A stretch of DNA of 23,458 bases from JBBRZF01 sp038236965 (GCA_038236965.1 JBBRZF010000039.1:1-23458), one strand, 5' to 3'. Counted from the stretch's first letter, positions 6,734 through 14,072 are shown. The notes: generated from the letters alone by a model not told the origin. Translations and numbers: made by a program.

Positions 6734-7414
6734 ATGACAGTTCTTCTGGTTCTTGCAACGTTCGTAGGTTTCCTTCTTATCGATTTCTTTATGAGCAAAG
6801 GCAAGCAGCCTGTGTTCGCCACCGAAGTAGCCGTACGCAGAGATACCTCCATGCCGCGCTTGGTGCCCAACGTGGTTGGCGGGTTCAAAGTTCCTGAGAA
6901 CCTCCGCTATCATCCGGGTCACACGTGGGCACTGAGCGAGAGCCCGAACCTGGTTCGCGTAGGCATCGACGATTTTGCCGCGAAGCTGACCGGGAAAGTG
7001 GAGAGCGTCTCCTTACCTCAGCGCGGACAGTGGGTTCGCCAGGGACAGAAGATCCTGAGCATCAGGCGCAATGGCGTGACCGTAGATATGCTGAGCCCGA
7101 TTGAGGGCAGCATCGCCGACGTGAACGATGCAGTGACTCGCGATCCGGAAGTCGCCCGCCAGGATCCTTACGGCGAAGGCTGGATGGTGACCGTGCAGTC
7201 TCCCGACCAGAAGACGAACTTCAAGAACCTGATGGGCGGAGCGTTGGCTCGCTGGTGGACCGAGGAGTCGGCTGGACGGTTGATGAAGCGCATCCCCAAC
7301 GTGATGGGCAACCTGGCCCTGGCGCAAGACGGCGGCCTGGCCTCGGACGAACTCGGCAACCAGATTCCCGCCGAGCAATGGGACAAGATAGCTCGCGAGT
7401 TCTTTCTCTCGTAA
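6734..7414 (+). CDS. Membrane-anchored GcvH-like protein without lipoyl lysine
   Basis: 226 residues. Residues 3-19 form one hydrophobic helix (VLLVLATFVGFLLIDFF), predicted to anchor the protein. From about 55 to 160 it follows the glycine-cleavage H-protein fold: YHPGHTWA, VGIDDFAAKLTG, SVSLPQRGQWVRQGQ, LSPIEGSIADVNDAV and DPYGEGWMVTV match the order and spacing of GcvH. Counting back from the SP of the hairpin, the lipoylated Lys of ESVKA aligns with G114 (RRNGVTVDM), and no Lys is near, so classical lipoylation is unlikely. The C-terminal 55 residues are extra. GGAGGT six bases upstream fixes the start. A terminator separates it from the oxidoreductase operon. Role unknown. Confidence 0.8.
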   Translation: MTVLLVLATFVGFLLIDFFMSKGKQPVFATEVAVRRDTSMPRLVPNVVGGFKVPENLRYHPGHTWALSESPNLVRVGIDDFAAKLTGKVESVSLPQRGQWVRQGQKILSIRRNGVTVDMLSPIEGSIADVNDAVTRDPEVARQDPYGEGWMVTVQSPDQKTNFKNLMGGALARWWTEESAGRLMKRIPNVMGNLALAQDGGLASDELGNQIPAEQWDKIAREFFLS

Positions 7415-7464
7415 TCATCTATGACTCTCATCCCTCTTGACTTATGTCGATAGGAAGAACTTGC

Positions 7465-7493
7465 GGGCCGCGCCGAAAGCGCGGCCCTTTTTT
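7465..7493 (+). terminator. Intrinsic terminator after the GcvH-like gene
   Basis: Perfect 9-bp stem GGGCCGCGC / GCGCGGCCC with loop CGAAA, followed by six T residues. Confidence 0.93.
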
Positions 7494-7548
7494 GGGCAGG
7501 ACCGTCAGTGTCCATGCGGGTTTGGAGGCGGAAAGGCAGCTCGGCAGA

Positions 7549-7584
7549 GTGATTGTAGTCACAAATCAGGGTGATAGCAGTCAC
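7549..7584 (+). promoter_or_regulatory. Tandem CRP/FNR-family-like operator
   Basis: Two dyads, GTGATTGTAGTCAC (7549-7562) and GTGATAGCAGTCAC (7571-7584), both of form GTGA-N6-TCAC and identical at 11 of 14 positions. They repeat with a 22-base period, about two helical turns. GTGA-N6-TCAC is the core bound by CRP/FNR-superfamily regulators (family knowledge). They lie about 140 bases upstream of the operon starting at 7721 and after the previous gene's terminator. The remaining gap (7585-7720) shows no confident -35/-10 pair. Confidence 0.6.
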
Positions 7585-7720
7585 GGCTGCTTCGCCCGTT
7601 AAACGCTGACACTGTAAGAGCAATCAAACACGCCTCGTCCGTCATGGGTATTCATATGCAAACTGGCTGCAAACCGGTCTCCTGCAAAGGTGGCCAACGC
7701 CCATCCTCGGGGAGGCGAAC

Positions 7721-8170
7721 ATGATGCTCGCGTATCGGCTGGTGAAGTTGATCGAAACGCATTCGGAAGGACTAGCGCAGTCATTGCGCGAAAAGATCGT
7801 GTCGAGCGATAAGACGCGCGATTACGTGAATGTCCCTGACGAAGAGCTGACGCGCGTCGTCTACGAGATGTATCGCAATCTTGGCGAGTGGTTGTTGGGA
7901 AAGACGGAAGCAGACATCGAGAAGCGTTACACCGCTATTGGCGCGCGACGGGCAGAGCAGAGGGTTCCGCTCAGCCAGGTGGTGTGGACGATCATGCTGG
8001 TGAAAGAGAACATGCTGGAATATCTCGGCAAGCGGGACGTGTTGGAGCGTCCGGCGGAGATTCTTGGCGAACTCGAAATACTGCAACTGCTCGAACAGTT
8101 TTTTGACCGCGCCGTGTACTACGCGGCCCTAGGGCATGAGCGCTCCCGCGCAGCTCAGCCCGTCCGATAA
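7721..8170 (+). CDS. Stand-alone RsbRD N-terminal-like sensor domain protein
   Basis: A 149-residue, all-helical protein resembling the RsbRD N-terminal domain, a non-heme globin-like fold found at the front of stressosome and histidine-kinase proteins (family knowledge; assigned by pattern). Seen: LVKLIETHSEGLAQSLREKI, DYVNVPDEELTRVVYEMYRNLGEWL, RYTAIGARRAEQRVPLSQVVW, then a last helix LEILQLLEQFFDRAVYYAA. There is no STAS, kinase or DNA-binding domain, so it would act through a partner. GGGGAGG five bases before ATG 7721 fixes the start. It is the first gene of the CoA-transferase/oxidoreductase operon, 23 bases ahead of the next start, which suggests a role in sensing or controlling that pathway (inference). 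Confidence 0.7.
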   Translation: MMLAYRLVKLIETHSEGLAQSLREKIVSSDKTRDYVNVPDEELTRVVYEMYRNLGEWLLGKTEADIEKRYTAIGARRAEQRVPLSQVVWTIMLVKENMLEYLGKRDVLERPAEILGELEILQLLEQFFDRAVYYAALGHERSRAAQPVR

Positions 8171-8193
8171 GCGTGGGTAGAAGAGAGACTTTG

Positions 8194-9522
8194 ATGTCTT
8201 GGCAGGATGACTACCGGAGCAAATTAACGACTCCGCGCGAAGCAGTCCAATGTGTTGAGTCGGAAATGCGAGTTTTTATCCACCCAGGCTGTGCGGAACC
8301 GGAGGCGCTGGTGGAAGCGCTGATGGGACGCGCTCCTCATGTGCGCGATGTCGAGATCGTGCACATCCTCACCATGGGGCGTGCGGATTACATCGCGCCC
8401 GAAATGGCCGGACACTTCCGCCATAATGCATTCTTCATCGGCGGCAACGTACGCACCGCGGTGAACGAAGGACGCGCCGATTACACGCCGATTTTTCTGC
8501 ACGAGATCGAAGGTCTGTTCGAGCACGGCGCCATGCCCATCGACGTCGCCTTCATCCAGGTTTCGCCGCCTGATTCGCACGGATACGTTTCGCTGGGCGT
8601 CGGCGTGGACATCACCATGACGGCCGTGAAATGCGCCCGTCGGGTGGTGGCCCAGGTGAACACCGAGATGCCGCGCACCTATGGCGACTCCTTCATCCAT
8701 ACCCGCCAGATCGATGCCTTCGTCGAGATCACGCAGCCACTTCCGCAACTCAAGAAGGGTGATGGCGGTCCGGTCGAAGAAGCGATCGGCAAGCACGTCG
8801 CCGGATTGATCGAAGACGGCTCCTGTCTGCAACTCGGCATTGGCGGAATCCCCAACGCGGTGCTGAAGAACCTGATGGACCGTCGCGATCTGGGCATCCA
8901 CACGGAGATGTGTTCGGACAACGTGATTCCCCTGATCGAGCGCGACATCATCAACGGACGCCGCAAGAACTTTAAGCCGCGCAAGATCATCGTCGGCTTT
9001 GTACTCGGCACCAAGCAGCTGTTCGAGTTCGTGCACGAGAATCCGCTGTTCGAATTCCAGCCGAACTCTTATACCAACGATCCCTGGCAGATCGCGCGCA
9101 ACGACAACATGATCGCCGTGAACTCCGCTTTGCAGATCGATCTCACCGGACAGGTTTGTTCCGACTCGGTGGGTCGCACGTTCTACAGCGGATTTGGCGG
9201 GCAGGTTGATTTCATTCGCGGCGCAGCTCGCAGCAGGGGCGGCAAGCCGATCATCGCTCTACCGTCCACGGCGAAGGGCGGCACTATTTCGCGTATCACT
9301 CCCACGCTCAGTAGCGGCGCGGGTGTTGTAACCTCGCGTGCCGACGTGCATTACGTGGTCACCGAGTTCGGAGTTGCATTTTTGCACGGCAAGACCGTGC
9401 GTCAACGGGCTGAGGCCCTCATCGAGATCGCTCATCCTGATTTCCGGGATGAACTTTATGAAGATTGCGCGCGTTCGGGGTGGACTCGTCGCGAAGCAGT
9501 TTCGTTTGCAGGTGCGAGGTAA
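8194..9522 (+). CDS. Class I CoA-transferase (acetyl-CoA hydrolase / 4-hydroxybutyrate CoA-transferase family)
   Basis: Enzymes of this family swap CoA between an acyl-CoA and a carboxylate through a glutamyl-CoA thioester. The 442-residue length matches 4-hydroxybutyrate CoA-transferases. Seen: IHPGCAEPEALVEAL at the N-terminus, ADYIAPEM, LQLGIGGIPNAVL, and LGIHTEMCSDNV with E238 in the position of the catalytic glutamate; the C-terminal half keeps GGQVDFIRGA and the strands that close the active site. ATG 8194 is preferred to GTG 8173 because it follows AGAGAGA and gives the usual N-terminus. It lies between the sensor gene and the ferredoxin gene (2-base gap). Substrate is unknown; acting on the acyl-CoA made by the downstream oxidoreductase is a reasonable inference. 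Confidence 0.9.
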   Translation: MSWQDDYRSKLTTPREAVQCVESEMRVFIHPGCAEPEALVEALMGRAPHVRDVEIVHILTMGRADYIAPEMAGHFRHNAFFIGGNVRTAVNEGRADYTPIFLHEIEGLFEHGAMPIDVAFIQVSPPDSHGYVSLGVGVDITMTAVKCARRVVAQVNTEMPRTYGDSFIHTRQIDAFVEITQPLPQLKKGDGGPVEEAIGKHVAGLIEDGSCLQLGIGGIPNAVLKNLMDRRDLGIHTEMCSDNVIPLIERDIINGRRKNFKPRKIIVGFVLGTKQLFEFVHENPLFEFQPNSYTNDPWQIARNDNMIAVNSALQIDLTGQVCSDSVGRTFYSGFGGQVDFIRGAARSRGGKPIIALPSTAKGGTISRITPTLSSGAGVVTSRADVHYVVTEFGVAFLHGKTVRQRAEALIEIAHPDFRDELYEDCARSGWTRREAVSFAGAR

Positions 9523-9524
9523 GA

Positions 9525-9803
9525 ATGGCAAACCCACCAAAAGGCAAAGTTGTCATCGATTCCGAGGAGTGTAAAGGTTGCGGGCTATGTGTCGAATCCT
9601 GCCCGACCCACCTTCTCGAACTGGAACCTGAGCTGAACGCCTATGGCGTGCATCCCGCCGTTTACAAGGGCGAGGATTGCAATGGCTGCGGGATCTGTTT
9701 CTATTGCTGCCCCGAACCGGGCGCAATCACCGTCTACAAAGCGACGCCTCCGGCAAAAACCGTGGTCGCAACCAAGGAGGCTCCCAATGCGACAGCTCTG
9801 TAA
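9525..9803 (+). CDS. 2[4Fe-4S] ferredoxin (delta) subunit of 2-oxoacid oxidoreductase
   Basis: A 92-residue ferredoxin with two complete cluster motifs: C16-x2-C19-x2-C22-x3-C26-P and C52-x2-C55-x2-C58-x3-C62-P (an extra C61 sits beside the last ligand). It would pass electrons from the TPP/[4Fe-4S] core of the enzyme to a soluble ferredoxin. GAGGT at 9516-9520 sets ATG 9525. The last 17 bases overlap the alpha-subunit gene, whose Shine-Dalgarno lies inside this coding sequence, so the two are translationally coupled. It matches the VorD/KorD subunit of four-component 2-oxoacid:ferredoxin oxidoreductases. Confidence 0.93.
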   Translation: MANPPKGKVVIDSEECKGCGLCVESCPTHLLELEPELNAYGVHPAVYKGEDCNGCGICFYCCPEPGAITVYKATPPAKTVVATKEAPNATAL

Positions 9804-10839
9804 AGGTAACGTCGCCATCGTAAAAGCCGCCATCATGGCTGGCTGCCGCTCTTATTACGGATATCCTATTACTCCGGCCAGCGAAATCGCAGAATACGCA
9901 GCACTGCTTATCCCGCAAGTGGGCGGCACGTTCTTGCAGGCTGAGAGCGAAGTTTCGGCCATCAACATGGTGTACGGCGCGGCTGCTGCGGGCGAACGCG
10001 TGATGACCGGATCTTCCGGCCCCGGCGTGAGTTTGATGCAGGAAGGCATGTCGTACATTGCCGGCGCGGAACTTCCGGCGGTGATCATCGACGTGGTGCG
10101 CGGCGGTCCCGGACTGGGCAACATCGCCCCTGAGCAGAGCGACTACTTTTGCATGGTCAAAGGCGGCGGACACGGTTGCTACAGGAACATCGTGCTGGCT
10201 CCGGCCTCGGTGCAGGAAATGGCCGACCTCACCATCCTCGCGTTCGAACTGGCGGACAAATATCGCAATCCGGCAGTCATCCTGACGGATGGTTTTGTCG
10301 GACAGATGATGGAACCGCTCGAACTCGAGATGAGAGAGATTCCGGTTCCCGCGAAGCCCTGGGCAGTAAAGGGAACGAAGGAAACGCGTCCCAACCTGAT
10401 CACGTCGATTCACTTGACGCCGGATCTTCTGGAAGCGCACGTTCGCAAGCTGGAAGCAAAATACAAGGTCATCGAAGCCGCGGAAACGCGTTACGAAACT
10501 TATCTTGCCGATGATGCCGACATTCTTCTTGTCGGTTACGGCATCGTTTCGCGCGTGTTGCGCAGCACCATCGACCTGGCCCGCGCACATGGATTGAAGG
10601 TAGGCTTGTTCCGTCCTATTTCCTTGTGGCCGTTCCCCTCGAAGGAACTGGCGTCGCACGCGAAAAATTGCCAGAGCGTGATGGTCGTCGAACTCAGCAC
10701 CGGACAGATGGTGGAAGATGTTCGGCTTGCTTTGAACGGCAAAGTGCCTGTCGAGTTCTACGGTCGCGTTGGCGGAAATGTTCCGTCGGCGGAAGAAATT
10801 CAAGCCGAGCTGTTCTCCCGCGTTGCGGTAACGGTTTAG
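9787..10839 (+). CDS. 2-oxoacid:ferredoxin oxidoreductase alpha subunit (VorB/KorA type)
   Basis: 350 residues. It binds the pyrimidine end of TPP and the substrate in 2-oxoacid:ferredoxin oxidoreductases, which convert a 2-oxoacid plus CoA into acyl-CoA, CO2 and reduced ferredoxin. Seen: KGNVAIVKAAIMAGCRSYYGYPITP (residues 6-30), ESEVSAINMVYGAAAAGERVMT, SSGPGVSLMQEGMSYIAG, and a C-terminal domain with LLVGYGIVSRVLR and GLFRPISLWPFP. AAGGAGG six bases before ATG 9787 decides the start; the open frame continues upstream but overlaps the ferredoxin gene. It is not fused to a gamma domain. The sequence is closest in style to 3-methyl-2-oxobutanoate (VorB) and 2-oxoglutarate (KorA) enzymes; I cannot choose the substrate. 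Confidence 0.93.
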   Translation: MRQLCKGNVAIVKAAIMAGCRSYYGYPITPASEIAEYAALLIPQVGGTFLQAESEVSAINMVYGAAAAGERVMTGSSGPGVSLMQEGMSYIAGAELPAVIIDVVRGGPGLGNIAPEQSDYFCMVKGGGHGCYRNIVLAPASVQEMADLTILAFELADKYRNPAVILTDGFVGQMMEPLELEMREIPVPAKPWAVKGTKETRPNLITSIHLTPDLLEAHVRKLEAKYKVIEAAETRYETYLADDADILLVGYGIVSRVLRSTIDLARAHGLKVGLFRPISLWPFPSKELASHAKNCQSVMVVELSTGQMVEDVRLALNGKVPVEFYGRVGGNVPSAEEIQAELFSRVAVTV

Positions 10840-10856
10840 GCGGGATGGAGGATATT

Positions 10857-12323
10857 GTGAGCGAGTTAGAAATCATCCACGAAAAATCACCCGTCTTCTA
10901 CGACGAGTTCACGCGCAAGGGCGAACTTACGAATCAGACGCACTATTGCCCGGGCTGCGGACACGGCATCGGCCACAAACTTATCGCCGAGGCCCTCGAA
11001 GACCTCGGATTGCAGGACCGCGCCATCATGGTCAGCCCGGTTGGCTGCTCGGTCTTCGCCTACTACTACTTCGATACCGGCAACGTCCAAGTGGCACACG
11101 GACGCGCACCGGCGGCCGCCACGGCGCTCAAGCGTTCGCATCCTGAGAGCATCGTGATGAGCTACCAGGGTGACGGCGATCTTGCTGCCATCGGTACGGC
11201 AGAAATCGTTCACGCAGCCAATCGCGGCGAGAACATCTGCGTCTTCTTCATGAACAATTCCATCTACGGCATGACCGGCGGACAGATGGCCCCGACGACA
11301 CTGATCGGGCAATCGTCCACCACTTCGCCGTGGGGACGCCGCGCCAGCAACGAAGGCTTTCCGCTGCACATCAGCGAAATGCTTGCCACGCTGAAAGCGC
11401 CCGTCTACATCGAGCGCGTCGCGCTCAACAATGCCAAGGGAGTGCTCAAGGCCCGCAAGGCCGTGCGCAAGGCGCTGGAGAACCAGAAGAACGGTCTCGG
11501 CTTCTCGCTGGTCGAAATCCTCTCGCCGTGCCCGACCATTTTGAAGATGGATCCGGTCGTTGCGCGCAAGTGGATCGACGAAGTGCTCATCAAGGAATTC
11601 CCGCTCGGCGTCTTCCGTGACAACACGGCGGAACCGGCGCGACCCATCACCAACGTCCCGCAGAAGAGCGTGGCGGAAGTGCTTGGCATCAAGGACGCAG
11701 TGGTCTTGACGCGCGAAGAACGCGCCTCGAAAAAAGCGCATACGCGTTCCTTGAAGATCAAAGTCGCTGGCTTCGGCGGACAAGGCGTGCTGCTGCTCGG
11801 ACAGATGATCGCCGAGATGGGCTTGCGCGAGCACATGGAAGTAAGCTGGCTGCCGTCGTACGGTCCGGAAATGCGCAGTGGCGCGGCACATTGCCACGTG
11901 AACATCTCCCACGAACGCATCGGCTCGCCGCTCATCACGCGCACGGATGTGCTTATCGCGATGAACGAGCTTTCGCTGCGCAAGTTTGCGGACACGGTCG
12001 CATCGGGTGGACTCATCATCTACAACCGCGATCGTCTGCCGGAGAACTTCACGTGCGATCACGCGCGCATCCTCTGCCTGCCTGCCAGCGAAATCGCTGA
12101 CGAGATCGGCACCGCAAAGGTAGCGAACGTGGTCATGCTCGGAGCACTGCTGGAAGAGACCGAGTGCATCCCGGTGCAGACCGCCATCGACGTGCTGAAA
12201 CAGACGGTCCGCAACGAGAAGATGCTCGCCATGGACATCCTGGCCATCGAGCGGGGACGCAAATTCGTAGACGAAAAAGTCTTCGTAGGCGCGGTCTCGC
12301 AACCCGACGGCTTCGCACAGTAA
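10857..12323 (+). CDS. 2-oxoacid:ferredoxin oxidoreductase beta-gamma fusion subunit
   Basis: 488 residues joining two subunits that are usually separate. Residues 1 to about 250 are the TPP-binding beta subunit: CPGC at 31-34, VGC with C64, the TPP/Mg motif GDGD at 105-108 and NN at 133-134. After a linker, about 299-480 form the gamma domain: GFGGQGV at 305-311, then SYGPEMRSGAAH, TDVLIAMNE and VVMLGALLE. Start: an ATG at 10845 is in frame, but GTG 10857 is preceded by GGAGG (10847-10851) five bases away, so I prefer the GTG; the difference is four residues. The 17-base gap after the alpha gene fits one operon. A terminator at 12343-12370 ends the unit. Confidence 0.93.
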   Translation: MSELEIIHEKSPVFYDEFTRKGELTNQTHYCPGCGHGIGHKLIAEALEDLGLQDRAIMVSPVGCSVFAYYYFDTGNVQVAHGRAPAAATALKRSHPESIVMSYQGDGDLAAIGTAEIVHAANRGENICVFFMNNSIYGMTGGQMAPTTLIGQSSTTSPWGRRASNEGFPLHISEMLATLKAPVYIERVALNNAKGVLKARKAVRKALENQKNGLGFSLVEILSPCPTILKMDPVVARKWIDEVLIKEFPLGVFRDNTAEPARPITNVPQKSVAEVLGIKDAVVLTREERASKKAHTRSLKIKVAGFGGQGVLLLGQMIAEMGLREHMEVSWLPSYGPEMRSGAAHCHVNISHERIGSPLITRTDVLIAMNELSLRKFADTVASGGLIIYNRDRLPENFTCDHARILCLPASEIADEIGTAKVANVVMLGALLEETECIPVQTAIDVLKQTVRNEKMLAMDILAIERGRKFVDEKVFVGAVSQPDGFAQ

Positions 12324-12342
12324 TTAACGTTGTTGCAGTTCA

Positions 12343-12370
12343 AACGGTGGGCATCATGCCCGCCGTTTTT
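12343..12370 (+). terminator. Intrinsic terminator of the oxidoreductase operon
   Basis: AACGGTGGGCA / TGCCCGCCGTT, 11 bp with one G-T pair, loop TCA, running into five T residues (12366-12370, the first two within the stem). Confidence 0.9.
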
Positions 12371-12418
12371 CATTGCTTGTCGGCGTGACCCGAATGCTTT
12401 TGACCTCGCGTCCGCATC

Positions 12419-12430
12419 TCACCATGGTGA
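12419..12430. promoter_or_regulatory. 12-bp palindrome upstream of the metal transporter
   Basis: TCACCATGGTGA, a perfect palindrome 25 bases before the start codon and overlapping the likely leader. It could be an operator for a metal-responsive repressor, but it does not match a site I know, and a single 12-mer palindrome may be chance. Confidence 0.25.
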
Positions 12431-12455
12431 ACCACTGCCGGAGGGCAACGCATCC

Positions 12456-13751
12456 ATGTCGAGTGTCGAATCCACGCCGGTCGAAAGCCCCGAGCAGCAT
12501 GGTTCCATCGAGAGTTTCTTCCGCGACCTTGGGCCCGGACTGATCACGGGCGCGGCGGACGACGATCCATCCGGCATCTCCACTTATTCCGTAGTCGGCG
12601 CGGCGTATGGCTACGCGGGATTGTGGACCGCACTCTTTTCCTATCCGCTGATGTCCGCCGTGCAACTGATGTGCGCGCGATTGGGCATGGTCACCGGGCG
12701 CGGACTGGCGGCGGTGATTCGTAAGAGTTATCCGGCACCGGTTCTGTGGTTTTCCTGCGCGCTTTTGATCGTCGCCAATGTATTCAATATCGGGGCCGAC
12801 CTGGGCGGCATGGCCGACGCGCTCAAGATGGTGACGGGGATTCCGGCGTATGTGGGCACGCCGTTCTTTGCCTTCGTCATCATCGGACTGTTGTTCTGGA
12901 CGTCGTACCGTACGATTGCGCGGGTCTTCAAGTGGATGACGCTGGCGCTGTTCGCGTACGTGTTCACGGCGTTCCTGGCGCATCCCAAATGGGGGAAGGT
13001 GCTGCATGCAACCTTCATCCCGCACATCGAGTGGAACCGGGAATACCTGGCGGTGCTGGTTGCGATCCTGGGAACGACGATCTCCCCATACCTGTTTTTC
13101 TGGCAGGCAGCGCAGGAGGTGGAGGAAGACCGCGACCGCGGCAAGACCACGGTCGCACAACGCAAAGGTTCCACCGACGCCGAACTGAAGGCGGCAACGA
13201 AGGATGTCCTGATCGGGATGTTGTTCTCGAACCTGGTGATGTATTTCATCATCCTGACGACGGCAGCGACGCTGCATGAGCATGGCAACACCCACATCGA
13301 AACCGCTCGACAGGCCGCCGAGGCCTTGCGTCCACTGGCAGGCAAGGGCGCGTATTGGCTCTTCACGCTGGGACTGGTGGGCACGGGAATGTTGGGAGTT
13401 CCGGTGCTGGCGGGTTCGTGCGCGTACGCAGTGGCCGAAGCGGCGCGATGGGGCGATGCCTCATTGAACAAGAAGCCTCGCTCGGCGCATAGGTTCTATG
13501 CGGTCATCGGCGTAGCTGTGCTGGTAGGGCTGGTACTGAACTTCGCGAGAATCAACGCGGTAAAGATGCTGTTCTGGTCGGCCGTCCTCAATGGCGTGCT
13601 CGCGCCGCCGCTGGTCGTGCTGGTCGTGTTGCTAACCAGCAATAAGAAGGTGATGGGGGATCGTGTGAATTCACGCGGCGCGAAAATCCTGGGATGGATT
13701 TGCGCGGCGGTGATGACGGCGGCCGCGGTGGCGTTGATGGTTGCGCGGTAG
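12456..13751 (+). CDS. NRAMP-family-like divalent metal transporter
   Basis: 431 residues with about eleven hydrophobic helices. NRAMP proteins are proton-coupled importers of Mn2+ or Fe2+. Here the helix-1 metal motif DPGN is replaced by D37-P-S-G40 in GAADDDPSGISTYS, and the helix-6 MPH motif is replaced by TISPYLFFWQAA (S210, P211), followed by an acidic EVEEDRDRG stretch in the cytoplasmic loop. This is the variant branch that includes NRAMP-related Mg2+/Mn2+ transporters, so the ion is uncertain. ATG 12456 follows GGAGG at 12440-12444 and gives the usual short N-terminus; an upstream in-frame start overlaps the preceding terminator. It lies directly after the oxidoreductase terminator and is probably transcribed alone. 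Confidence 0.88.
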   Translation: MSSVESTPVESPEQHGSIESFFRDLGPGLITGAADDDPSGISTYSVVGAAYGYAGLWTALFSYPLMSAVQLMCARLGMVTGRGLAAVIRKSYPAPVLWFSCALLIVANVFNIGADLGGMADALKMVTGIPAYVGTPFFAFVIIGLLFWTSYRTIARVFKWMTLALFAYVFTAFLAHPKWGKVLHATFIPHIEWNREYLAVLVAILGTTISPYLFFWQAAQEVEEDRDRGKTTVAQRKGSTDAELKAATKDVLIGMLFSNLVMYFIILTTAATLHEHGNTHIETARQAAEALRPLAGKGAYWLFTLGLVGTGMLGVPVLAGSCAYAVAEAARWGDASLNKKPRSAHRFYAVIGVAVLVGLVLNFARINAVKMLFWSAVLNGVLAPPLVVLVVLLTSNKKVMGDRVNSRGAKILGWICAAVMTAAAVALMVAR

Positions 13752-13761
13752 CGGGGGTGTA

Positions 13762-13789
13762 GTCTCAGCTTCTCGCGTACCTACGGTAC
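13762..13789. repeat. TACCTACGGTA-type hairpin repeat, left copy
   Basis: GTCTCAGC (13762-13769) followed by TCGCGTACCTACGG (13773-13786), including the hairpin GTACC-TAC-GGTAC (13777-13789). The 14-mer recurs exactly at 14168-14181 and the 8-mer at 14096-14103, on the other side of the small basic-protein gene. Confidence 0.65.
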
Positions 13790-13822
13790 ACGGATGGCAG
13801 TCGTTTCGTATCAGCGAGCTTT

Positions 13823-14002
13823 CTATTCGTCGCGGGAGATGAGGTCGGCGAGGGTGGGCTTGTGTTTGCCATCCTTGTGCTTGAGTTTGGCCTTCGTGTC
13901 GGGCGCGGTGCGAGTGGGGGGCGGGGCCCCGACGGCTTCGCGCGATGCAGCCTTGACTGCGGTGACGGCGCTGAACGGTTTGGATTTCTTCTTGTAGGGC
14001 AT
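13823..14002 (-). CDS. Small lysine-rich basic protein (59 aa)
   Basis: 59 residues starting MPYKKKSKPFSAV, with 11 lysines concentrated at both ends, a proline-rich middle (GAPPPTRTAPD) and a KHKDGKHKP stretch before the C-terminal LADLISRDE. I recall similar short basic proteins of unknown function in Acidobacteriota genomes, but cannot name a family. No Shine-Dalgarno is visible; the frame could start 12 codons upstream at 14038. The composition suggests nucleic-acid binding or an unstructured protein (inference). It stands alone between copies of a hairpin repeat and opposite the transporter gene on its left. It might be spurious, but the charged pattern and clean C-terminal helix argue for a real gene. 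Confidence 0.5.
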   Translation of the reverse strand: MPYKKKSKPFSAVTAVKAASREAVGAPPPTRTAPDTKAKLKHKDGKHKPTLADLISRDE

Positions 14003-14072
14003 GACAGAGATAGGATGCCACAGAAGTTGTTTGTTCATGGTAACGGCGAGATCAAGAGCCGGAATAGTTATC

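Noticed and set aside
10887..12302. A 471-codon open frame antisense to the beta-gamma subunit gene
   Set aside because: It mirrors the third-position bias of a GC-rich gene. Its product is rich in His, Arg and Asp with no recognisable domain, while the plus strand carries intact TPP and gamma motifs. The same reasoning removes the long antisense frames at 9727-10803, 12354-13295, 8224-9036 and 18410-19456.
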